Assembly: GCF_018446385.1 (NCBI RefSeq)
Contig: NC_056000.1
Coordinates: 33,827,511 to 33,891,510, forward strand
Source: Zingiber officinale
Lineage: Eukaryota > Streptophyta > Magnoliopsida > Zingiberales > Zingiberaceae
Direction of reading: 5' to 3'
DNA length: 64,000 nucleotides
Below, piece after piece: positions 57,117 to 64,000 of the stretch; the stretch's first letter is position 1; every line of letters begins with the position of its first letter. The notes beneath the pieces are model-generated. The model had not been told where the DNA came from. It saw only the letters and a list, made by a program, of their open reading frames with translations, and did no database searches. Position numbers and translations under genes: made by a program.

Positions 57117-57392
57117 TCAAAACACAGATGAACCACCTCTAAATTTACCCGTTAGCATGTCCTTGGCCTCGTTGATCTTCAAAGCGAGGAAATGGCTTCC
57201 TCCGCTATCCGGGTGGTTCGCCACCATGACTCTCTTGTGAGCCTCCTTGATCTTGTCCGGTGGAGAATGCTCTCTGTGACTAGTCCAAGTCCGAGTTTGC
57301 TCAAGGAACCAATGAGACAACATTCAGTTAAGGAACCAGAGTTGGACATATCTCACGCCAAGGATCAATGAGGCTTCTCGCTTTGTCATATG
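57117..57392 (-). pseudogene. TIM14/PAM18-like J-protein, last two exons only
   Basis: Exon 57392-57352 (MTKREASLILGVR) and exon 57273-57117 ([20 protein letters not shown] onward, with HPD and [15 protein letters not shown], ending FRGGSSVF). The J-domain HPD motif is intact. The intact family forms the mitochondrial import motor with mtHSP70 at the TIM23 channel. The 78-nt intron has a good acceptor (TCACAG) but the donor reads AT instead of GT. The acceptor before the first exon is present (TTCTAGCAG). About 6 bp further on, gypsy LTR sequence starts and the N-terminal exons are missing. Probably a gene truncated by the element. Confidence 0.7.
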
Positions 57393-57399
57393 CTGCTAG

Positions 57400-57863
57400 A
57401 AATCGGGATAATCGCACGGCCGAAGTTTCGCTCTGCCAATATCGAATCCTAGTATCGGCTGAAGTTCCGCTTTAGCAATGTCGAATCTTGGTGCCTGGCC
57501 GAGCGGGGTAGCCGCTCGGCCGAAGTTTTGCCTTACCAATGTTGAATCCTGGTGCATTGCCGAGTGGGGTAGCCGCTCAGCCGAAGTTCCGCTCCGCCAA
57601 TGCCAAGTCCCGCTCCGCTCGGACTAGTTTCTGCACATCGTTTTCTCCTCCGTCCGGTGCCCCTTACTCCATTGAGCGTCGGCTTTTCGACACACGCCCG
57701 AGTCAGAGGAGGGGTTGGATCGGGCATCCTTTCCTCCCGGTTGGGGCACCTTCACTCGATCGGCCGATGATAATTGAGCGTTGACCGCCTTGACGTTGAC
57801 CTCCACCGTAGCAGCTATCCTCCGTGGGGTGGGTCCCCTCCTTATCACCGCATCACATGTCTC
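57400..57863 (-). repeat. Truncated LTR of the second Tat-type element
   Basis: Only the U3-side 460 bp remain compared with about 1049 bp in the solo copy at 35478-36526. It contains three subrepeats with GGCCGAGCGGGGTAGCCGC, each able to form a hairpin with GCTCGGCC. The TATA side is missing. Confidence 0.7.
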
Positions 57864-58380
57864 CCTCTCAAGTCTAGTCGAAGGAGGCTGCAAGTCCGAC
57901 TGACTGGACAAATGTTTATGAAGCTTTTTACTTGATCGGCTTCGACATTTCTTGGCCTCTGATCGGACAAACGTGGCGCAACGGTCGGCTATGTGGCCGC
58001 TTTCTGCTGGTCGGCCTGTTGAATCTTGTCGTTCGATCATAGGTCTGCTTCTTAAGCCGATCGACACAACAAACATTTACACTTGTAAAATCTTTTCTCG
58101 GGCTTCTCTGGGTGAGCGCGATCCTGGCTCACGTCACCTAGATTTTTGAGAAATCATGCAAATCTCTTCGCATTAAGGCTAAGCGCGCCCCCATGCCTTT
58201 TAATTGCCCTCATTAAATGTTGGCCCGTGGTGATGCGTCACGTGTCATGCCCACTGCTGCCGCACGCATGGCGTGACAGGATATTGATGTGACGTTTGAC
58301 GATTTAAATTCAACGGTTTGATCTCTGCCTGGGCTTCAGCGACCTAGATCGGACGGCTCCGGTCGGCCAGCCTCAGAGTT

Positions 58381-58881
58381 TATAAGCATCGCATGCCTAC
58401 ATCTTCTTCACTCTGCGTCGTCGTCTTCATCTGCAAGCCTCTCGTCGTCCCATTCTTTGCTCCATCGCCCTTTCTCAGGAAATCTCTCGTAAGCCCTCAT
58501 CTTCCTTCGATTAAAGTTGTTCGTTGCTTGTAGAGTCCTTTTTTCTGAGTCGCCTGTCTTCCCTGTTTTCTGTTGACATTAGTTTCAATGGCAAGCTCTT
58601 CATAGCCTCCTGTCGACGTCCCTGGGCTCTGGTACACCTCTACTAAGTCTAGTTTGACGCCGGCGACGTTGAGAGTTTGACCGCTACCTTTGAATTTCCT
58701 CGCGGCTACAAAGTTTTTCTTCCTTCCCCTTCCGATCGGCCACACTCTCCACCGCCCGGCTGTCTCACCTTCTTTAGAGATCAATTTACCGTCAATCTGC
58801 GGTTTCCCATTCATCCATTTTTTCCCGTCGTTTGTAAATACTTTCGCATCTTCCTTCACCAATTAGTGTCGAACTCAATTC
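58381..58881 (+). pseudogene. Antisense ORF of the second Tat-type element, first part
   Basis: TATA-like TATAAGCA at 58381, ATG at 58588. The readable block 58677-58881 (FPRGYKVFLPSPSDRP, LTFFRDQFTVNLRFPIHPFF) is the PF04195-like domain also found in antisense units A and B. The reading stops at 58881 where the gag-only element is inserted, and resumes at 63776. Confidence 0.75.
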
Positions 58882-59925
58882 TGTTGGGACCTTGACGTCT
58901 GCTAGAGGGAGGTGAATAGCGTCTCACCCAAATCATCACTTCCTACACTTGTTAGTACGCAGCGAAAAACAAAATACAAACTAATAAGAAGAAAACTAAA
59001 CCCTATAAACAATAAGGAAAGATAATAAACCAAAAACAAACTGTAACACAAAACGTTTACGTGGTTAAGAGATTAGAGCTCCTACTCCACGACTGTCCGT
59101 AAGGTGGGCGATCCCAATTTGTCGGTGGATGACTCCCCGGAAACCTCCGGCTAGCTCAAACATCCTTCTCGATGGAGAAACCTCACCACAACCTTGCCCC
59201 AAACACTCTTAGATTACAAGAAGAGTTTGGAGACTTTGGAAGACTACTAATAGGGGTTAACGACCTCTATTTCGTCAACCATGCCCAAGCACCCCGAGCT
59301 CTATTAAATAGAGTTCGGGAGGAAAACACCAAGTGTTTTCCCACCACCAGTCGACTGGTGTATGCACTAGTCGACTGGTCCTTTAAGTGAAGCTGACCAT
59401 TATCCAACGGTTGACTACCAGTCGACTGCTACAGTGTATTAGTCGACTACTACAGTAACCAGACGACTGCTACAGTGTCGCTACAGTATTGCTGCAATGC
59501 CACTACAGTACTACAGTAACTCCTAAAAACATAGGATTTTTCCCCGAGTACAATTACTCAACACTCGTCATCGCCCGACCAACCTAGACCTAGCATTCTA
59601 GCTTCCTTCATCAGCCTCGCGTCCCTCGGATGTCTCCCCATCCTTCACGTCTTGCCTTCTGGAGCTTCTTTCCGCCTTGTCCTTATTGTCGGGTCTTCCT
59701 TTGCTAAGAGACTCCTCACCTCCGAGACTTCATCCATTGCCAAGTCACACTTGGACTTACGTTGCCAAAACTACATGCTTGGATTTACACCGCCAAGACT
59801 CATCCTTGGACTTTCCTTGTTGTACCTGTATCTTGCACACTACAATGCATATCAAATATAACAATAAACCTAACTTAAACCTTTACCCAAACATCAAAAC
59901 CTAGGGTACTCAGATTGTTCCAACA
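58882..59925 (-). repeat. 3' LTR of the second gag-only element
   Basis: 1044 bp. Minus-strand TATA-like TATTTAATAG lies near 59310. Upstream of it, 59343-59520 is a cluster of CCAGTCGACTGG-type palindromes (about six, some degenerate) mixed with GCTACAGTR repeats. Confidence 0.85.
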
Positions 59926-61026
59926 ATCACTCCCTTTTTGATGTTTGGTGACCCGTTTAAGTTAGGGAAACAATATAGCAATACATATGCAAATCAACTC
60001 ATGCATAAATAATGAAACCTAAATCCCTAGGCTCCCCCTTCACCTAAGCTCCCCCTTGAGCTAGGATTTCCCGCAAAGGTAAACTTCTCCCCCTTTGCCT
60101 AAACAATCGCTCCCCCTTCACCTAAGCTCCCTTTAGCTAGGATTTCTTGCAAAAGTGTGTAGGTTTCCCACTTAAACCTAAATTTCTCTCCCTTTGCCAT
60201 ACATCAAAAAGAGCTCCAATAATATTCCAATTGTTGAAAACTTGTCATCCAAACTGACCATAAACTCATATATTTATCCTCCATGGATCTCATACACCTA
60301 AACGAGTTGACACGGTCAAGAACAGTGTTGAAAGATACTTTTAGGCTGGTATCAATCGACTGCACTAGGTATCAGTCGATTGCCCCATTCGATTTTCACT
60401 CACAAAGCCCTCTGTGTTCGAAATACACTGTTACCAGTCAACTGATATCATAACCAGTCGACTGCCCTCATCAAAATGAGCTTACAGAGACATTCTGTGC
60501 TAAAAAATACTGTTACCAGTCGACTGGTATATGCATCAATCGACTGGTACCCTATTTCTGTAAAAATTAATCTTTTCTAATCAACTTCAGAAATACACCA
60601 GAAATTTCACAAACCTCCAAAAAATTCTAAATTTTATGGAGAGGTCTATTTTATCCATGTCTACTTGGAAAAAATATATATAAAAATATATTTATTACAG
60701 ATCCCAAGATTAATACAAAATTTAAAACGATCTAAATGGTTCAATTGAACCTTGACTTAAAGTCCTAGTTTTGGCTTCCTCTTGATGTATTTGCCTATAC
60801 TAAACCACAATTCATTTCTAGCATTGGTTTATATGACATATATACATCCAAAACTAATTTTCATGCAATATGAAATGTTTTTCATATTTTCATGCATGAT
60901 ACTCAACCCAATTGTGTCAATTTCTTGGATTTGAGACTCAAGTCTGTCTCTAAACCGCTTTGGCACATTTGATGACTCATTTTGAGTCCCAAGCATGGGC
61001 TACTTGAGATTCATTTACCATATATC
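59926..61026. other. Non-coding interior of the second gag-only element
   Basis: Contains the PPT, CTCCCCCTT-rich repeats (60028-60145) and further GTCGACTG words at 60365-60540. No ORF is supported. Confidence 0.6.
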
Positions 61027-62649
61027 TCAAAGACTCTTTGAGCTCCTCCTAGAATTCTTAGTTTTAGCCACCTTTCTAGGTGACTCATCCACTATGGCTA
61101 GGCCACTTTGGTGCACCTCGGGTGATACTTGGCCTACAAAACTCACCTTATTAACCTTAGACACCTTGTCTTTGATTAATTTCTTCTTGTCGTTAACCTT
61201 GGACACCTCATCCTTGCCATAATTATATGCCACCGTAGCATATTCCTTTTTATTGGCCTTGGATGACTTTTCCTTGTCCTTGGTTACTCCTCCCTTACCA
61301 ATGTCATGTGCCACCTTAGCACTTGACCTCCTTTTGGTCTTGGAGGGACCCAATTTGATATTTTTGGGTCTTTGACCACTCAAACACATGTCAAATCCTC
61401 TAGATCCAATAATGAACCTATCTAAGACTTTCTCCATTTCTTCAAGTCTTACCTTCAAGGCTTGATTTTTTAATTCTAGGGTTCTAACCCTAGAGTCAAC
61501 ATGTCCATCTTGGACATTTCTAGACCTACCCATCTTCTTAGGCACATGTCTCCCTTTCTTGGGATTAATGCTTAGGTTTTCACCTACTTTTCTTCCCTTT
61601 GGCAAAATGGTTTGGGTCTTATTAAGTCTACTCTTACTAGATTTAGCATGAATAGGTCTTCTAGGATTATCTCCTATATTAACCCTATTCCTATCATTAT
61701 ATCTAAATCCATGATTATGCTTGGGTAAATAATGAAAATTATTTCTAACATGCATGGAAGAATTTAAATTTGAACTTGAATTCAAATTAGGGTTTACCTC
61801 CCTTACCCTTGAAACTCTCTTCTTCTTCCACTTCTTCAAGTGCGCCAATTTCTTGAGCTCTCCTCTCCTTGGGCACTTTGTGTGGAAGTGTCCTCACTCA
61901 CCACACGTGAAACACCTAATGTGCTTCTTCTCCTTCCTACAACTCACATTAGTTAAATCAACCTTGTTGAGTTTAGGTTTTACCTCCCTTACCTTTTGGA
62001 GTATTGGGCACTTACTCTTATAGTGCCCCATCTTACCACACTCGAAGCATTTGATGTGGTCCTTTGTGCTCTTCTTGGTAGTTGAGGTTGAGGGTTGAGC
62101 TTCCAAGACCTCCTCATCCTTGGATTGCTCTTCTTCTTCACTTGAAGATGTGGATGGTTCTACTTTGTCCTCCCTTGAAGATGTGGATGATACCTCCTCA
62201 TCTTCCTTTTCCTCCTCGGATGTTGAATCCGTGTCAATATCCGATTGGTCCTTTTCTTCTTGGACCAATGAGTCCTTCTCCTTGGGATCCTCCTTTTCTT
62301 GGATATGTGTAGGACTCTCATGAAGCACAATTACCTTTTTCCAAAGGTCACTTGCATTCTCGTATTCACCTACATTCAATATCGCATTAGGAGGAAATAA
62401 ATTAATTAAAATTCTAGTTACCTCCTTGCCCGTCTCTGATTGCTCTTTTTGCTCCTCGGTCCACTATTGAGGCCGGAGACACTTTCCCTTCTTATCCATT
62501 GGAGCTTTAAATGGTTCTTCCAATGTAATCCATTGGTTTCAATTCATTTGGAACCACATCTCCATGTGCTTCCTCCAATAGTCGAAGTCCTCACGCTCGT
62601 ATGGAGGTGGGATTCGGATGTCCCATCCTAGCGGACATTCTGACTCCAT
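61027..62649 (-). pseudogene. Copia-type Gag with two CCHC knuckles, degenerate
   Basis: Starts near 62649 (MESECPLGWDIRIPPPYERE, a UBN2-like Gag start). It has stops near 62537 and 62467, DLWKKVIVLHE at about 62350, an acidic Ser/Glu-rich linker, knuckle 1 CFECGKMGHYKSKC (near 62040), knuckle 2 CFTCGE-stop-GHFHTKC (near 61895), and then a long Lys-rich tail (61848-61027, 273 residues open) with a coiled-coil-like LELKNQALKVRLEEMEKVL. A tail this basic after the knuckles is unusual for Copia Gag and could bind RNA. It would package this element's RNA with enzymes supplied in trans. Confidence 0.75.
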
Positions 62650-62717
62650 CTTCTTCCTCTAGCACTCGCTCCCTTGGCTATTAGTCCAACAAAAGCTCAC
62701 CTAGCTTTGATACCACT

Positions 62718-63775
62718 TGTTGCGACCTTGATGTCCGCTAGAGGGAGGGATGAATAGCGTCTCACCCAAATCGTCACTTTCTATACTTGTTAGTACACAA
62801 CGGAAAACAAAATATAAACTAATAAGAAGAAAGTTAAACCCTATAAACAATAAGGAAAGACAATAAACCAAAAACAAACTGTAACACAAGGCGTTTACGT
62901 GGTTCGAAGATTAGGGATCCTACTCCACGGCTGTCCGTAAGGTGGACGATCCCAATCCGTCGGTGGATGACTCCCCGGAAACCTCCGACTAGCTCAAACC
63001 TCCTTTTCGATAGAGAAACCTCATCACAACATTGATCCAAACACTCTTAGATCACAAGAAGAGCTTGGAGGCTTTGGAAGACTACTAATAGGGGTTAACC
63101 ACCTCTATTTCGTCAACTATGCCCAAGCACCTCAAGCTCTATTAAATAGAGTTTGGGAGGAAAACACCAAGTGTTTTCCCGCCACTAGTCGACTGGTATA
63201 TGCACCAGTCGACTGGTCCTTTAAGTGAAGCTGATCGTTACCCAACGGTCAGCTACCAGTCGACTGCTACAGTGTACCAGTCGACTACTACAGTAACTAG
63301 TCGACTGCTATAGTATTGCTACAATACTACTACAGTAACTCCTAAAAACATAGGATTTTGCCCCGAGTACAATCACTCAGCACTCGTCCTCGCCCGACCA
63401 ACCTAGACCTAGCCTTCTAGCCTCCTTCATCAGTCTCGCGCCCCTCGGATGCCTCCCCATCCTTCACGTCTTGCCTTCTGGAGCTTCCTTCGGCCTTATC
63501 CTTATTGTCGAGTCTTCCTTTGCAAAGAGGCTCCTCACCTCTGAGACTTCATCCATTGTCAAGTTACACTTGGACTTACATTGCCAAGACTACATGCTTG
63601 AACTTACACCGCCAAGACTCATCCTTGGACTTTCCTCCTTTGCTAAAATCACACTTGGACTTTCCTTGGTGTACTTGTATCTTGCACACTCACAATGCAT
63701 ATCAAATATAAAAATAAACCTAACTTAAACCTTTGCCTAAATATCGAAACCTAGGATAGTCAGATTGCTCCAACA
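62718..63775 (-). repeat. 5' LTR of the second gag-only element
   Basis: 1058 bp, the partner of 58882-59925, with the same CCAGTCGACTGG-type cluster (63183-63310). The PBS lies 2 nt outside its left edge. Confidence 0.85.
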
Positions 63776-64000
63776 CTTTCGACTGTTGTACGGGGTAGTT
63801 ATTTTATTCCGCCTGCACGACATTTCTCTTACCCCTGGATCTTCCATTATTTTTATTATCCAAAATTGTCCGAGCTGGGGACTTTCCTTTTCCAAGCCCA
63901 AGTGGGCTTGATTTTCTTTGATAAGATGCCAACCTCCAACAAGTATTGGAGAGAATACTTCTTTTTTGTACGCCTTCCCAAGCGGCCAGACTTCCCGACC
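63776..64000 (+). pseudogene. Antisense ORF of the second Tat-type element, resumed after the nested insertion
   Basis: Continues the PF04195-like domain: FRLLYGVVILFRLHDISLTP matches the MCGMVIRCRLYQIPLAP segment of unit A, followed by a part with a frameshift and then WREYFFFVRLPKRPDFP. It runs off the window end. Confidence 0.75.

Larger units (their letters stand above)
57400..58881 (-). mobile_element. Second Tat-type gypsy element, left part (continues at 63776-64000)
   Basis: 57400-57863 is a truncated 3' LTR of the same family as 9850-10738 and 35478-36526, followed by a PPT-like tract on the minus strand (near 57876-57864). A plus-strand segment follows, TCTAGTCGAAGGAGGC at about 57880, that is nearly identical to the one after the 3' LTR of the 15.2-kb element (40076). 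An antisense ORF comes next. Gag-pol, if present, lies beyond the window. Confidence 0.75.
58882..63775 (-). mobile_element. Second gag-only (TR-GAG-type) LTR retrotransposon, nested in the antisense ORF
   Basis: LTRs 58882-59925 and 62718-63775; PBS on the minus strand TGGTATCAAAGC (62715-62704, initiator tRNA-Met type); PPT 59926-59940 (AAAAAGGGAGTGAT on the minus strand). The 5-bp flanks AATTC (58877-58881) and CTTTC (63776-63780) each differ by one base from ATTTC, which would keep the interrupted ORF in frame. The interior has Gag only, with no pol. LTR ends are TGTTG...CAACA. The two LTRs show scattered differences, so it is not recent. Confidence 0.85.

Noticed and set aside
57274..57351. 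U12-type AT-AC intron in the TIM14-like fragment
   Set aside because: The donor is ATATGT rather than ATATCCTT and the intron ends in AG, so a mutated GT-AG intron is simpler.

Overview
The window looks like nuclear DNA of a flowering plant. It has genes with introns, a plant-type ribosomal protein eL36, a cytosolic HSP70 with the usual single intron and a SYP5-type SNARE, set in a background of nested LTR retrotransposons. The GC-rich third codon positions of the HSP70 gene and the style of the LTRs suggest a monocot. Zingiberales is my guess, but nothing in the sequence proves it.

Layout. 1-4056: a Copia-type LTR inserted in a decayed hAT (TTF/DUF4371) transposon. 4057-12690: AT-rich intergenic DNA with a two-copy dispersed repeat, SINEs, a decayed 3' half of an IDN2/FDM-like (XH-domain) gene carrying a SINE in an exon, a gypsy LTR, and one orphan exon of a SelT/SelW/SelH-like gene. 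12691-14850: four tandem units of about 520-565 bp, each with hairpin motifs. 15205-21565: a decayed Mutator-like (MULE) transposase gene on the minus strand, split by a gag-only LTR retrotransposon (16564-20738).

23400-32100 is the only clear gene island: eL36 (+) and HSP70 (-) converge, and HSP70 and the SYP5-type Qc-SNARE gene (+) diverge from a shared promoter region that holds a perfect heat-shock element. The HSP70 reading frame carries an apparent one-base deletion.

32700-39090 holds two segmental duplications, two solo LTRs, tRNA-Ala-like relics and two SINE insertions. 39092-54306 is a complete 15.2-kb Ty3/gypsy element of Tat type, with LTRs, PBS, PPT, degenerate gag-PR-RT-RH-aRH-INT on the minus strand, two internal tandem-repeat arrays, and two antisense ORF units on the plus strand. 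54653-56732 is an internally deleted RTE-type LINE with a perfect 14-bp target duplication. 57117-57392 holds two exons of a TIM14/PAM18-like gene, cut off by a second Tat-type element (57400 to the window end). That element's antisense ORF is split by a second gag-only LTR element (58882-63775).

The most unusual material is the duplicated antisense transcription units inside the Tat element; the recurrence, in unrelated LTR families, of clustered family-specific palindromes just upstream of the LTR TATA box; and the hairpin-bearing tandem array beside the MULE.
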